This document shows positions 1 to 10,704 of a stretch of DNA of 46,771 nucleotides, piece after piece (position 1 is the first letter of the stretch; each line of letters begins with the position of its first letter). The position numbers and the translations under genes were made by a program. The stretch is from Thioalkalivibrio sulfidiphilus (GTDB taxonomy: Bacteria > Pseudomonadota > Gammaproteobacteria > Ectothiorhodospirales > Ectothiorhodospiraceae), in NCBI RefSeq assembly GCF_000377945.1, contig NZ_KB898945.1:1-46771 (forward strand), in the 5' to 3' direction. The notes under the pieces are model-generated. The model worked only from the letters and a program-made list of their open reading frames with translations. It was not told where the DNA came from and did not search any database.

Positions 1-236
1 ATACCTATCACAGTCATCATCGGTCCTTTCCCATTCGGGGGGTGGTTGAGTCACAATAAGCACCGGTTCCCCGACCTCGCGCTTTTTGCGGCTTCGACCT
101 TGTAATGCAAAGTCCAGCTTGGCTGGCTTTTGGATACTCCACGAAGTCAGCAATGAGGCGGGGAGCCGCTCTACGTACGAGGTCAGACAAACGCTGCCTC
201 CAGGTCGGGACGGCTTACCCGGTGTCCGGCTGATAA
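1..236. other. unassigned left-edge sequence upstream of truncated uvrA-like gene
   Basis: I recognise no gene here. The sequence does not encode any part of UvrA, and the uvrA-like frame meets a TAA stop at 234-236. On the minus strand one frame is open from about 170 to the window edge, encoding a basic then acidic stretch (contains VGEPVLIVTQ and PPPEWERTDDD); I cannot assign it. The abrupt switch from this material into the middle of an ATPase domain suggests a junction of an insertion or rearrangement whose other side lies outside the window. Confidence 0.4.
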
Positions 237-3200
237 CCTATCAAACCAGACCTGCTCAACATACAAGGTCGGGCTTTAGCCCGACAGCAGAGTGTCCCGG
301 AGCCAAATGGGCCTCGGGCTGAAGCCCGACCTACGGGTGAGAGCGGTGGAACCCTGTTCCTGCTGGACGAACCCACCACCGGCCTGCACTTCGAGGACAT
401 CGCCCGGCTGCTCAAGGCCCTGCGGCGCCTGCAGGCGGAGGGTCATTCCCTGATCGTGATCGAGCACAACCTGGACGTGATCCGCGCCGCGGACTGGCTC
501 ATCGACCTCGGCCCCGAGGGCGGCGACGGTGGCGGTGAGATCGTCTGCGAGGGCACGCCGGCGCAGGTGATGAAGCACCCCGGTTCCCATACCGGCGCGG
601 CCCTGCGTGCCAAGGCGGCCGGTCGCATCGCAGAGTCCTCGGCAGCGTCTCATCGCAGAGCAGCGAAGAGGGTCCCCGCCGAGATCCGCATCAGCAATGC
701 CCGGGAGCACAACCTCAAGGGCGTGGACATCCAAGTGCCCCGGGACCGCTTCACGGTGATCACCGGCGTGTCCGGCTCGGGCAAGAGCACCGTGGCCTTC
801 GACATCCTGTTCAACGAGGGCCAGCGTCGCTACCTGGAATCCCTGAACGCCTACGCCCGCTCCCTGGTGCAGCCGGCCTCGCGCCCCGAGGTGGACGCGG
901 TCACCGGCATCCCGCCCACGGTCGCCATCGAGCAGCGCACCAGCCGCGGAGGACACAAGAGCACCGTGGGCACCCTGACCGAGGTGCACCACTTCCTGCG
1001 CCTGCTGTACGTGAAACTGGGCACCCAGTATTGCCCGGACTGCGACGTGCCCATCGAGCCCCAGACCCCGGAGGCGATCCTGGCCGCGTTGCTCAAGCAG
1101 TGGAAGGGCCGGGAGGTGCACTTGCTGGCGCCCCTGGTCTCCGCGCGCAAGGGCTATTACACGGACCTGGCCCGCTGGGCCCGCAACCGGGGTTTCAGCC
1201 ATCTGCGCGTGGACGGCGAGCTGATCCCCACGGACCCCTGGCCGCGCCTGGACCGCTACCGGGAACACGACATCGAACTGCCGGTGGCGAGTCTCAAGGT
1301 GATGCCCAAAGCGGAGGGTGCACTGCGCGAGGCCATCGCCCGGGGCTTGGATCTGGGCAAGGGCATGATCCGCGTCGCACCGATCTCGGGCCGCGCCGAG
1401 AAACTTTACTCCACGGAACGGGCCTGCCCGTCCTGCGCCCGGTCCTTCGACGTGCCGGACCCGCGCCTGTTCTCCTACAACGCCCGCCATGGCTGGTGCC
1501 GCACCTGTTTCGGCACCGGCGTGGTGCTGAAGGGCTTCGACGAGGCCCACAGCGGCGAGGAAGGGGAGTGGCTGGAAGAAGGCGAGTCGCGCCAGACCTG
1601 TCCCGCCTGCCACGGCCAGCGCCTGCGGCCCGAGGCCCTGGCGGTGCGTTTCCGGGAACGCTCCATCGGCGAGCTGTCGGCCCTGCCGGTGAAGGCGGCA
1701 CGCGCCTGGTTCGAGAAACTCAAACCGAAGGCGCGGGAATCCGCCATCGCCCGGGACATCCTGCCCGAGATCCGCGGCCGGCTGGCCTTCCTGGAACAGG
1801 TGGGTCTTGGCTACCTGAGCCTGGACCGGGGCGCACCCACGCTCTCCGGCGGCGAGGCCCAGCGCATCCGCCTGGCGGCGCAGCTCGGCACCAACCTGCA
1901 GGGGGTCTGCTACATCCTGGACGAGCCCACCATCGGCCTGCACCCCCGGGACAACCGCATGCTGCTGGACACCCTGCATCGCCTGCAGGCGAAGGGCAAC
2001 ACCGTGGTGGTGGTGGAGCACGACGAGGACACCATCCGCAGCGCGGAACACGTCATCGATCTGGGCCCCGGCGCCGGGGAACGGGGCGGACGGCTGGTGG
2101 CCCAGGGCAGCGTGAAGCAGGTGATGAAGGCGGCCGAGTCCCTGACCGGCCGCTTCCTGGCCCATCCCCTGAAGCACCCGCTCATGGCGCGTCGGCCCAC
2201 AAAAGCGGGCCAGGAACCGGCCCTGCACATCGAAGGGGCACGGCTCAATAACCTGCGCGGTGTGGATGTCTCCATTCCCCTCAATCGCCTGGTGTGTGTC
2301 ACCGGGGTGTCCGGCTCCGGCAAGTCCACCCTGGTGCGGGAGGTGCTGTACCGGAACCTGGCGGAGCGGGTGGGCAGACGGGGGCGCAAACCGGCGCTCG
2401 AAGGCTGCGCCGCCCTGGAGGGCTGGCAGGACCTGGAGCGGGTGCTGGAGGTGGATCAGACCCCCATCGGGCGCACGCCGCGTTCCTGTCCCGCGACCTA
2501 CGTGGGCGTGTTCGACCGCATCCGCAAGCTGTACGCCGAGACACCCGAGGCGCGCCTCAGGGGCTGGAACGCCTCGCGCTTTTCCTTCAACACACCCGGC
2601 GGACGCTGTGCCGTGTGCGAGGGCCAGGGGGTGCGGCGCATCGAGATGAGCTTCCTGCCCGATGTGGTGGTGCCCTGCGAGGCCTGCGGCGGCGGGCGCT
2701 ACGGCCGGGAGACCCTGGAGGCGCGCTTCAAGGACCGCTCCATCGCCGATGTGCTGAACATGAGCGTGGACGAGGCCGTGCCGTTTTTCACCGCCCACCC
2801 GGCGATCCACCACGCCCTGCAATTGCTCCAGGACGTGGGCCTGGGTTACCTGCGGCTGGGGCAGCCCAGCCCGACCCTCTCCGGTGGCGAGGCCCAGCGC
2901 ATGAAGCTTGTGACGGAGCTTTCAAGAAGCGGTAAGACCTTCGCCAACACCGTAGGTCGGGCTTCAGCCCGACAGCCCGAGGCTTGTTCAGGCATCGCAA
3001 GTCGGGCTGAAGCCCGACCTACGGCACGACCTTCGGGCCAGGCACGCTCACGCGGCAGTCTCTACATCCTGGACGAGCCCACCGTGGGCCTGCACATGGC
3101 CGACGTGGAGAAGCTCATCCGCGTGCTGCACCGGCTGGTGGAGGCGGGGCACTCGGTGATCGTCATCGAGCACAACCTGGACGTGATCGCCGAGGCCGAC

Positions 3201-3341
3201 TGGATCATCGACATGGGGCCCGAGGGGGGCGACGGCGGCGGGCGCGTGGCGGGGCAGGGCACGCCGGAGAGCATGGCGCGCCGCAAATCACATACCGGGC
3301 GTATGCTGGGAGCGTTTCTGGAGGGTCGTAGCGGGGTGTGA
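237..3341 (+). CDS. uvrA: UvrA-type excinuclease ATPase, tandem form, 5'-truncated
   Basis: UvrA is the damage-recognition ATPase of nucleotide excision repair. The frame is open from 237, after a TAA at 234. It begins with the last part of one UvrA copy: Walker [11 protein letters not shown] at about 360 and VIEHNLDVI at about 456. A complete second copy follows from about 680: Walker [10 protein letters not shown] (about 768 and 2307), CxxC zinc modules (about 1032, 1426-1506 and 2620-2690), signatures LSGGEAQR (about 1842 and 2878) and Walker B ILDEPT (about 1915 and 3066). This fits the double-length UvrA proteins known in some proteobacteria, with most of the first copy missing. Candidate internal starts are GTG 456, which falls inside a conserved motif, and ATG 570. 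About 45 extra residues sit between LSGGEAQR and Walker B, encoded by a REP doublet. Whether it is active is unclear; the intact second copy alone could in principle be a working UvrA. Confidence 0.7.
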   Translation, partial: PIKPDLLNIQGRALARQQSVPEPNGPRAEARPTGESGGTLFLLDEPTTGLHFEDIARLLKALRRLQAEGHSLIVIEHNLDVIRAADWLIDLGPEGGDGGGEIVCEGTPAQVMKHPGSHTGAALRAKAAGRIAESSAASHRRAAKRVPAEIRISNAREHNLKGVDIQVPRDRFTVITGVSGSGKSTVAFDILFNEGQRRYLESLNAYARSLVQPASRPEVDAVTGIPPTVAIEQRTSRGGHKSTVGTLTEVHHFLRLLYVKLGTQYCPDCDVPIEPQTPEAILAALLKQWKGREVHLLAPLVSARKGYYTDLARWARNRGFSHLRVDGELIPTDPWPRLDRYREHDIELPVASLKVMPKAEGALREAIARGLDLGKGMIRVAPISGRAEKLYSTERACPSCARSFDVPDPRLFSYNARHGWCRTCFGTGVVLKGFDEAHSGEEGEWLEEGESRQTCPACHGQRLRPEALAVRFRERSIGELSALPVKAARAWFEKLKPKARESAIARDILPEIRGRLAFLEQVGLGYLSLDRGAPTLSGGEAQRIRLAAQLGTNLQGVCYILDEPTIGLHPRDNRMLLDTLHRLQAKGNTVVVVEHDEDTIRSAEHVIDLGPGAGERGGRLVAQGSVKQVMKAAESLTGRFLAHPLKHPLMARRPTKAGQEPALHIEGARLNNLRGVDVSIPLNRLVCVTGVSGSGKSTLVREVLYRNLAERVGRRGRKPALEGCAALEGWQDLERVLEVDQTPIGRTPRSCPATYVGVFDRIRKLYAETPEARLRGWNASRFSFNTPGGRCAVCEGQGVRRIEMSFLPDVVVPCEACGGGRYGRETLEARFKDRSIADVLNMSVDEAVPFFTAHPAIHHALQLLQDVGLGYLRLGQPSPTLSGGEAQRMKLVTELSRSGKTFANTVGRASARQPEACSGIASRAEARPTARPSGQARSRGSLYILDEPTVGLHMADVEKLIRVLHRLVEAGHSVIVIEHNLDVIAEADWIIDMGPEGGDGGGRVAGQGTPESMARRKSHTGRMLGAFLEGRSGV
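266..334. repeat. REP doublet 1 (inverted pair of palindromes)
   Basis: Two REP-like palindromes in inverted orientation: GTCGGGCT-TT-AGCCCGAC (268-285) and TCGGGCT-GA-AGCCCGA followed by CCTAC (314-334), about 28 bp apart. The uvrA-like frame stays open through both, reading RAEARPT at the second. It lies directly before the Walker B segment of the first UvrA copy. Such palindromes are typical of REP/BIME elements mobilised by RAYT (TnpA-REP) transposases; no RAYT gene is in the window. Confidence 0.8.
2952..3022. repeat. REP doublet 2 (inverted pair of palindromes inside uvrA frame)
   Basis: GTAGGTCGGGCTTCAGCCC with flanks (2952-2973) and its exact reverse complement (3001-3022), 27 bp apart. 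It is in frame within the UvrA-type gene, between the signature motif LSGGEAQR and Walker B of the second copy, so it is translated (GRASAR at the first palindrome, RAEARPT at the second). Orientation, spacing and reading frame match doublet 1. Confidence 0.85.
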
Positions 3342-3372
3342 CGCAGGCTGGTGAGCGCTGGCCGGGCGACCT

Positions 3373-4569
3373 TCAGGTCTCCAGCGGGAGCATGCCCTGC
3401 TCCGGCGCCAGGTCGACCCGGCGAATGCCCGGGCAGTCATCCCGGCCCTTGGACTGGTAGAGGGCCGCATCCACCCGGGGCAGGATCTCGTCCAGATTGT
3501 GGCCATGGAGCGGGGCCTCGCCCATGGCAAGGGTGGTGCCGAAATCCAGCCCGTTGTCGCTGGCGTAGGCGCGCACCCGTACCTGGATGCGCTCCGCCAC
3601 CGCATGCGCCTCGTCCAGGGTGGTGTCCGGCAGCAGCATCACGAATTCATCCCCGCCCAGACGCGCCGCTACGTCCGTCGATCGCAGGGACTCGCGGAGG
3701 ATATTGGCGAAATCCTGCAGGACTTCATCGCCACGGGCATGGCCGAGGCTGTCGTTGATGGACTTGAAGCGGTCCAGGTCGGCAAGCATGACCACCACGG
3801 AGCCGCCCTGGCGCTCGATCAGCTCGAACAGGTAATCGGAACACTCGTGCAGTGCACGCCGGTTCATCAGCCCGGTCAGCGTGTCCAGGCGGCTGCGTTC
3901 CTCCAGCTGGGCGCGGCCCTGCTCGATGCGGTTCATGAGCAGGTAGCTGTAGACCAGGATGCTGGCGCCGAACAGGTTCAGGAACAGCAGGCCGGGTGTG
4001 AATTCCTGCACGCTGCCCATGTAGCGCAGGGTGAACACCAGCATGAGTGCTCCGAAGCTGACCGCCAGGGCCTCGGCGAACATGTGCATGCCGTAGCGCA
4101 TGCCGTTGCCCAGCACCACCATGATGTAGACCAGCATGGAGGGGGGCAGGGTGTAGGGATCGTTGAGCACGGCCACGGAGACGATGGTGATGTCCATCCA
4201 CATGGCGATGCGATAGCGCGCCGGGCAATGGTGCTGGCGCCAGGCATGGATGACGACGCCGGCGTGGAGGATGAAATAGAGGGCAAAGGCCGCGTTGAGC
4301 TGCGCCAGGCTCATCCAGGCGGGCTCGATATCCTCCACCAGGTTGAAGAAGGCCAGCCCGAGGAACCAGAACAGGTAGCGGGTAATAAACTGGACCTTCT
4401 GTTCGGCCCAGCTGGGGTTGCCACGGGGTGGCGTGATGGGCTGGACACGGCGGTCCCCGCGCCGGCGATCCGCCGCGCGCAAGTCACTGTTCCCCGCCGA
4501 TTTTGAACCCTTCCCCACCCTGGATAACGTCCTGTGCAAGCCCTGTTTCCGTAGCCCTTGTCCGGCCAA
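3373..4569 (-). CDS. membrane-bound diguanylate cyclase (GGDEF)
   Basis: Predicted to make the second messenger c-di-GMP from two GTP. The N-terminal half has several hydrophobic segments (for example YLFWFLGLAFFNL and LLFLNLFGASILVYSYLL), an integral-membrane sensor of MASE type, although I cannot assign a named domain. The C-terminal half is a GGDEF domain: DTLTGLMNRRAL, DLDRFKSINDSLGHARGDEVL, and an intact catalytic RLGGDEF. An RSTD lies five residues before GGDEF, matching the RxxD inhibitory I-site, so product feedback is likely. There is no EAL domain. It converges on the uvrA-like gene and is divergent from the hemerythrin gene. The start is uncertain: TTG 4569 opens the frame, GTG 4518 is an alternative, and neither has a strong ribosome-binding site. 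Confidence 0.88.
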   Translation of the reverse strand: MAGQGLRKQGLHRTLSRVGKGSKSAGNSDLRAADRRRGDRRVQPITPPRGNPSWAEQKVQFITRYLFWFLGLAFFNLVEDIEPAWMSLAQLNAAFALYFILHAGVVIHAWRQHHCPARYRIAMWMDITIVSVAVLNDPYTLPPSMLVYIMVVLGNGMRYGMHMFAEALAVSFGALMLVFTLRYMGSVQEFTPGLLFLNLFGASILVYSYLLMNRIEQGRAQLEERSRLDTLTGLMNRRALHECSDYLFELIERQGGSVVVMLADLDRFKSINDSLGHARGDEVLQDFANILRESLRSTDVAARLGGDEFVMLLPDTTLDEAHAVAERIQVRVRAYASDNGLDFGTTLAMGEAPLHGHNLDEILPRVDAALYQSKGRDDCPGIRRVDLAPEQGMLPLET

Positions 4570-4679
4570 CGCTCAACACTACCTCTAAACACCCGCCCGG
4601 ACAATCCACCGGGGATCGTCTGGCGGGCCCTGTCGTGCTATGGTTCTGCCCCATGAACCAGGATCAACGGGGACACGCC

Positions 4680-5111
4680 ATGAGCCATGAGGCCGAGCAC
4701 GACAAGACGCCGGAAATGGCGGTCGACTTCATGCAGGACGATCACGAGGAGGCTCATCGCCTGCTGGATCGCATCGTCGAGAGCCTGGCGGCCAGCACCG
4801 GCAATGAAAGCCCGGGCCTGCGCAAGGATCTGAGGAATTTCATCGAGCACACCCGTGCCCACTTCAACCGGGAAGAGTCGCTCATGAAAGAGATCGACTT
4901 CCCGCCGTTCCCCGTGCACAAGCAGGAACACGACCTGCGCCTGGAAGAACTGGTCAGCTGTCTGGATGACCTGGACGCCGGCGCCGTCGGCCTCGATGAC
5001 GTCCGGGAACTGTTCATGGGCCGCTTCCTGCCCTGGTACCGCCGCCACTGCGCCACCATGGACCAGGCCACGGCCAACTTCGCCGAGGCACATCAGAAAG
5101 CCAAGGAGTAG
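4680..5111 (+). CDS. hemerythrin-like protein
   Basis: A four-helix di-iron carboxylate protein of 143 residues that would bind O2, or possibly NO, in the cytoplasm. The hemerythrin ligand pattern is complete: DHEEAH near residue 21, HTRAHFNREE (HxxxE), VHKQEH (HxxxH) and WYRRHCATMD (HxxxxD). There is no signal peptide. ATG 4680 is chosen because CGGGGA lies 7 bp upstream; ATG 4653 is an in-frame alternative. It converges on nsrR with only a short tandem-repeat array near the boundary. Since di-iron hemerythrins (YtfE/Hmp-type stress genes) often belong to NsrR regulons, a role in nitrosative or oxygen sensing is reasonable, but this is inference from position only. Confidence 0.85.
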   Translation: MSHEAEHDKTPEMAVDFMQDDHEEAHRLLDRIVESLAASTGNESPGLRKDLRNFIEHTRAHFNREESLMKEIDFPPFPVHKQEHDLRLEELVSCLDDLDAGAVGLDDVRELFMGRFLPWYRRHCATMDQATANFAEAHQKAKE

Positions 5112-5180
5112 GTGCTGCGCGTGAGGCGATAGGGGTAAGGCGTAAATCCGGTCGACTCTCATTACATAAAAACTGCATCC

Positions 5181-5213
5181 TTGCCACTTGCCACTTGCCA
5201 CTTGCCACTTGCC
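5181..5213. repeat. tandem heptamer array (ACTTGCC)4
   Basis: Four perfect ACTTGCC units (5186-5213) after a partial unit. The array ends at the base next to the nsrR stop codon (5214-5216), so in the nsrR transcript GGCAAGT units follow the stop directly. The same heptamer recurs at 37155-37221, also abutting a minus-strand stop codon. Confidence 0.9.
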
Positions 5214-5645
5214 TCACGCCTCACGAAGCAGCTTCATCGCCAGCGCCTTTTCCTTTTTCACCACCAGTTCCGCGAGTGTCACCCGGTCAAGGGTGGCCAT
5301 GAAGGCATCCCGCGCATCGTTGAGCGCCCCTTTGAGTCTGCAGTCCGGCAGGATCACGCACATGGGCGTGCTGCAGTTGATGATCTCGAGGTTTTCCTCC
5401 ATGTCCCTGACCACGTCACCGATGCGGATCTCCGCAGGCGGACGGGCCAGGCGCATACCGCCGTGCTTGCCCCGGTAGGTCAGGATGTGGCCGTGTCCGG
5501 CCAGTTCGTGGACCACCTTCACCAGGTGATGGCGTGAGATGTCGTAGGCATCGGCGATATCCGTGATGCGGCTCAGGCGGTCGGGATTGACCGCAAGATA
5601 AATGAGCACGCGCAGCGCGTAGTCGGTGTGACGGGTCAGTTGCAT
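5214..5645 (-). CDS. nsrR: Rrf2-family NO-sensing repressor NsrR
   Basis: A 143-residue Rrf2 regulator that represses nitrosative-stress genes until NO damages its Fe-S cluster. The N-terminal winged helix (MQLTRHTDYALRVLIYLAV, then YDISRHHLVKVVHEL and the GKHGGMRLA wing) matches NsrR. The cluster-binding cysteines lie in NCSTPMCVILPDC (C-x4-C-x5-C), the NsrR pattern; IscR has a different ligand spacing. It lies 40 bp downstream of ettA on the same strand, so it is probably co-transcribed. No self-operator is obvious in the gap. It is distinct from iscR at 45.6 kb. The likely target in this window is the convergent hemerythrin gene, but that is unproven. Confidence 0.87.
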   Translation of the reverse strand: MQLTRHTDYALRVLIYLAVNPDRLSRITDIADAYDISRHHLVKVVHELAGHGHILTYRGKHGGMRLARPPAEIRIGDVVRDMEENLEIINCSTPMCVILPDCRLKGALNDARDAFMATLDRVTLAELVVKKEKALAMKLLREA

Positions 5646-5685
5646 GACATTGCCTGCTCAGGCGATGGCCTCGGTCCGCTGCGGG

Positions 5686-7353
<1,668 letters not shown>

Positions 7354-7501
7354 GGATACCTTGAGGAAATCGGGAACGTTTGTGAATTTACGGACTCGTA
7401 ATGGGCGGGCATTATCCGGCAAAGCCCACGATGCTTTCCAGTCGGCGCCTTTTCAAGGGGCCGGCGCACAATAAAAACCGCAATACCAAAGGAGATTCAC
7501 C

Positions 7502-8413
7502 GTGAACACCCAGATGATGCACAAATCCCTCATGACCCTGGCGGGCCTGGCCCTGCTGGCCGCGGGTCCCCTGCAGGCCGCGGAGCGGGTGGAACTGGAG
7601 ATGGGCGGGCTCACCCACATCGCCCACCTGGAGATGGCCCCGGGCAAGTCCCTGGAAGACGGGGTGATCCTGATGCTTCACGGCACCATGGCCCATGGCC
7701 GCATGGAGATCATGGAGGCCCTGCAGAACCAGATGGCCGAGCGGGGCTACAACAGCCTGTCCATCAACCTGAGTCTGGGGATGGACGCGAGGGAGGGCAT
7801 GATGGACTGCGCCGCCCCCCACAAGCATCGTCACGAGGATGCCCTGGCCGAGCTGGATGCCTGGATGGGCTGGCTGAAGGCGCAGGGCGCAGGCCAGGTG
7901 GCCCTGATGGCCCATTCCCGGGGTGCGGCACAGATGGCCTGGTATGCGGCCGAGCACAATCCGGAAGGTGTGGAGAAGATCGTGCTGGTGGCGCCGGCCA
8001 CCTCCGATCATGCCAAGACCGCCCGTGAATACGAGTCCCGCTACGGCGTGCCCCTGGCCCAGGTCTACGAGCAGGCGGTGGAACTGCAGCGCATGGGCCA
8101 GCCTGAGACCCTGATCGAGGGCATCGGCTTTCTGTACTGCGCCGACGCCAGCGCCAGCGCCGCCACCGTGGCCTCCTACTATGCCGACAATCCCAACTTC
8201 GACACCCCGACCCTGCTGCCGAGGCTGAGTCAGCAGGTGCTGGTGATCGCCGGCAGCGAGGACACCGCCGTGCCCGACCTGCCCGAGCGCATGGCGGCCC
8301 TGGAAGGCCAGGCGAACATCCACTTCGGCATGGTGGACGGCGCCGACCACTTCTTCCGGGATTTCTTCGCTGACGACGTGGCCGACAAGGCGGCCGAGTT
8401 CATCGGCTGGTGA
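7502..8413 (+). CDS. secreted alpha/beta-hydrolase
   Basis: A 303-residue alpha/beta-hydrolase fold protein of unknown substrate. An N-terminal signal peptide (SLMTLAGLALLAAGPLQAA) predicts export to the periplasm. Fold landmarks are the oxyanion strand ILMLHGTMAHGRME, a nucleophile elbow MAHSRGAAQ (Ser, with Ala replacing the first Gly of GxSxG), a late acid in AGSEDTAVPD and a His in VDGADHFFRDF. GTG 7502 has AAGGAGA 7 bp upstream. It is divergent from ettA. It resembles the uncharacterised dienelactone-hydrolase/DUF3530-like group; I cannot name a reaction. Confidence 0.8.
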   Translation: MNTQMMHKSLMTLAGLALLAAGPLQAAERVELEMGGLTHIAHLEMAPGKSLEDGVILMLHGTMAHGRMEIMEALQNQMAERGYNSLSINLSLGMDAREGMMDCAAPHKHRHEDALAELDAWMGWLKAQGAGQVALMAHSRGAAQMAWYAAEHNPEGVEKIVLVAPATSDHAKTAREYESRYGVPLAQVYEQAVELQRMGQPETLIEGIGFLYCADASASAATVASYYADNPNFDTPTLLPRLSQQVLVIAGSEDTAVPDLPERMAALEGQANIHFGMVDGADHFFRDFFADDVADKAAEFIGW

Positions 8414-8423
8414 GGAAAGGCCT

Positions 8424-8506
8424 GGTCCGCGAATGAACGCAAAGAACGCAAATGATTCCTGTTGATCAGGTCTTGATTTGCGTTGATTCGCGTTCATTTG
8501 CGGACC
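8424..8506. repeat. long inverted repeat of short tandem units (AACGCAAAK type)
   Basis: The left arm 8424-8453 and right arm 8476-8506 pair over about 30 bp with a few mismatches, starting GGTCCGCGAATGAACG on the left and ending CGTTCATTTGCGGACC on the right. Each arm contains 9-bp AACGCAAA-type units. It starts 11 bp after the hydrolase stop and may act as its terminator. Confidence 0.85.
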
Positions 8507-8571
8507 CCGGCCGTTTCGTTTGATGCGTTGTCGGGAACGGCGGGCGGTGGTATGATGCGCCCTTCCAACGC

Positions 8572-8648
8572 AGGCGCGTAGCTCAGCTGGTTAGAGCACC
8601 ACCTTGACATGGTGGGGGTCGTTGGTTCGAGTCCAATCGCGCCTACCA
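8572..8648 (+). tRNA. tRNA-Val (anticodon GAC)
   Basis: Full cloverleaf: acceptor AGGCGCG/CGCGCCT, D arm GCTC...GAGC, anticodon stem CCACC/GGTGG with loop TTGACAT (GAC), T arm with TTCGAGT loop, and an encoded 3' CCA. It is 77 nt and stands alone between the hydrolase and thrS. Confidence 0.97.
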
Positions 8649-8659
8649 GATGCAGTGCA

Positions 8660-8720
8660 GGCTGCAAGTGACAGTTCTCCGGGATCCCCGGCACGGCTGA
8701 TCCACTTGCAGCCTTTCTTG
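8660..8720 (+). terminator. hairpin with T-rich tail between tRNA-Val and thrS
   Basis: Perfect 11-bp arms GGCTGCAAGTG (8660-8670) and CACTTGCAGCC (8703-8713), followed by TTTCTT. The 32-bp apical part can form a second small hairpin (CCGGGATCCCCGG). It may terminate the tRNA transcript or act as a thrS leader structure; thrS starts 56 bp further on. Confidence 0.6.
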
Positions 8721-8769
8721 ACCACCAACAGCGCACGACCCTTCGTACCGGCCGGCGCAGGAGAAGACC

Positions 8770-10701
8770 ATGCCCCTCATTACCCTCCCCGATGGCAGCG
8801 AACGCCGTTTCGATGCCCCTGTCACCGTGCGCGACGTGGCCGCCGACATCGGCGCCGGTCTCGCCAAGGCCGCCCTGGCGGGCCGGGTCAACGGCAGGCT
8901 GGTGGACACCAGCCACCTGATCGAGGACGACGCGAACCTCGCCATCATCACCGACCGTGACCCGGAAGGCCTGGAGGTCATCCGCCATTCCACCGCCCAC
9001 CTGCTGGCCCAGGCGGTCAAGGACCTGTTCCCCTCCGCCCAGGTGACCATCGGCCCGGTGATCGACAACGGGTTCTATTATGACTTCGCCTTCGAGCGCC
9101 CCTTTCATCCGGACGACCTGGAGAAGATCGAGGCCCGCATGAAGGAGCTGGCCAAGGCGGACCTGCCCGTGTTCCGCTCGGTCATGGACCGGGACGAGGC
9201 GGTGGATTTCTTCCGGAATCAGGGCGAGGAGTACAAGGCGCAGATCATCGCCGACATCCCGGCCGGCGAGACCATCTCCCTGTACAAACAGGGCGAATTC
9301 ATCGACCTGTGCCGCGGTCCCCACGTGCCCAGCACCGGCAAGCTCAAGGCCTTCAAGCTCACCAAGGTGGCCGGCGCCTACTGGCGGGGCGACTCCAGCA
9401 ATGAGATGCTGCAGCGCATCTACGGCACGGCCTGGGCTAACAAGCAGCAGCTGGACGACTATCTGCACCGCCTGGCCGAGGCTGAGCGGAGGGATCACCG
9501 GCGCATCGGCACCGAGCTGAACCTGTTCTCCATCCAGGAGGATGCCGGCGGCGGCCTGGTGTTCTGGCACCCCAAGGGCGCCCGCATCCGCCGCGCCATC
9601 GAGCAGTTCTGGTTCGATATGCACGAGCGGGCCGGCTACCAGTTCCTGTACACCCCGCACATCGCCAACCTGGACCTGTGGAAGACCTCGGGGCACGCGG
9701 ATTTCTACTCGGAATCCATGTACGAGCCCATGGAGGACGACCACCAGGCCTTCCAGCTCAAGCCCATGAACTGCCCGTTCCATGTGCTGGTGTACAAGGA
9801 CCGGCTGCATTCCTACCGGGACCTGCCGCTGCGCTGGGCGGAGATGGGCACCGTGTACCGCCGGGAGATGTCCGGCGCCCTGCATGGCCTGATGCGGGTG
9901 CGCGGTTTCACCCAGGACGACGCCCACATCTTCTGCCGCGAGGATCAGATCGAGGCGGAGATCCTGCGTATTCTCGATCTCACCCTGGAGGTGTTGCAGG
10001 CCTTCGGCTTCGACGACTTCGAGGTCAATCTCTCCACCCGCCCGGACAAGGCGGTGGGCTCCGACCAGATCTGGGAGCACGCCACGGCGGCCCTGAAGGC
10101 GGCCCTGGAGAAGAAGGGTCTGGCCTACTCGGTGGACGAGGGCGGCGGCGCCTTCTACGGCCCCAAGATCGACATCAAGATCCGCGACGCCATCGGCCGG
10201 GAATGGCAGTGCTCCACGGTGCAACTGGACTTCAACCTGCCCGAGCGCTTCGAGATGGAGTACGTGGCGGAGGACAACAGCCGGCGCCGACCGATCATGA
10301 TCCACCGGGCCCTGCTGGGCTCCGTGGAGCGTTTCTTCGGGGTGCTCATCGAGCACTACGCCGGGTCCTTCCCCCTCTGGCTGGCGCCGGTCCAGGTCCA
10401 GGTGCTCACCATCACCGATCGGCAGGACGATTATGCCCGGGAAGTGGCCGACAGGCTGCGAAACCGGGGCATCCGGGCCGACGCGGACTTGAGAAACGAG
10501 AAAATCGGCTTTAAAATCCGCGAGCATACGCTTCAACGCGTCCCTTATCTGCTGGTCCTGGGTGACCGGGAGATGGAGACGAATACCGTGGCCGTGCGCA
10601 CGCGCAGCGGCGAGGACCTCGGCAGCATGGATCTAAACCAGCTGTCCGAACGCCTCGCCGGTGAGATCGCGAGCCGCGGCCGCTCTCATTTGGAGGATTA
10701 A
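8770..10701 (+). CDS. thrS: threonyl-tRNA synthetase
   Basis: Charges tRNA-Thr and hydrolyses Ser-tRNA-Thr in cis. It has 643 residues against 642 in E. coli. Domain order: TGS (about 1-62), editing domain with [11 protein letters not shown] and [12 protein letters not shown], class II catalytic core with the zinc cysteine in [10 protein letters not shown], motif 2 (YRRE...[11 protein letters not shown]), and the C-terminal anticodon-binding domain ending in the [11 protein letters not shown] region. GAAGACC precedes ATG 8770. The stop codon is only 3 bp from the unusual start of infC, in the same frame, so the two are translationally close. It heads the classical thrS-infC-rpmI-rplT-pheST-ihfA order. 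Confidence 0.97.
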   Translation: MPLITLPDGSERRFDAPVTVRDVAADIGAGLAKAALAGRVNGRLVDTSHLIEDDANLAIITDRDPEGLEVIRHSTAHLLAQAVKDLFPSAQVTIGPVIDNGFYYDFAFERPFHPDDLEKIEARMKELAKADLPVFRSVMDRDEAVDFFRNQGEEYKAQIIADIPAGETISLYKQGEFIDLCRGPHVPSTGKLKAFKLTKVAGAYWRGDSSNEMLQRIYGTAWANKQQLDDYLHRLAEAERRDHRRIGTELNLFSIQEDAGGGLVFWHPKGARIRRAIEQFWFDMHERAGYQFLYTPHIANLDLWKTSGHADFYSESMYEPMEDDHQAFQLKPMNCPFHVLVYKDRLHSYRDLPLRWAEMGTVYRREMSGALHGLMRVRGFTQDDAHIFCREDQIEAEILRILDLTLEVLQAFGFDDFEVNLSTRPDKAVGSDQIWEHATAALKAALEKKGLAYSVDEGGGAFYGPKIDIKIRDAIGREWQCSTVQLDFNLPERFEMEYVAEDNSRRRPIMIHRALLGSVERFFGVLIEHYAGSFPLWLAPVQVQVLTITDRQDDYAREVADRLRNRGIRADADLRNEKIGFKIREHTLQRVPYLLVLGDREMETNTVAVRTRSGEDLGSMDLNQLSERLAGEIASRGRSHLED

Positions 10702-10704
10702 AGT

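Noticed and set aside
140-240. 3' end of a group II intron (GAGCCG and CGTACG-like words)
   Set aside because: The words are not arranged as a domain V hairpin.
276-2822. 848-codon open frame on the minus strand opposite the UvrA-type gene
   Set aside because: It is a GC-rich shadow of the real frame, without recognisable domains and rich in Gly, Ala and His; the plus frame carries all UvrA motifs.
8494-10536. 680-codon minus-strand frame opposite thrS
   Set aside because: It covers tRNA-Val and antisense thrS; no domain recognised.
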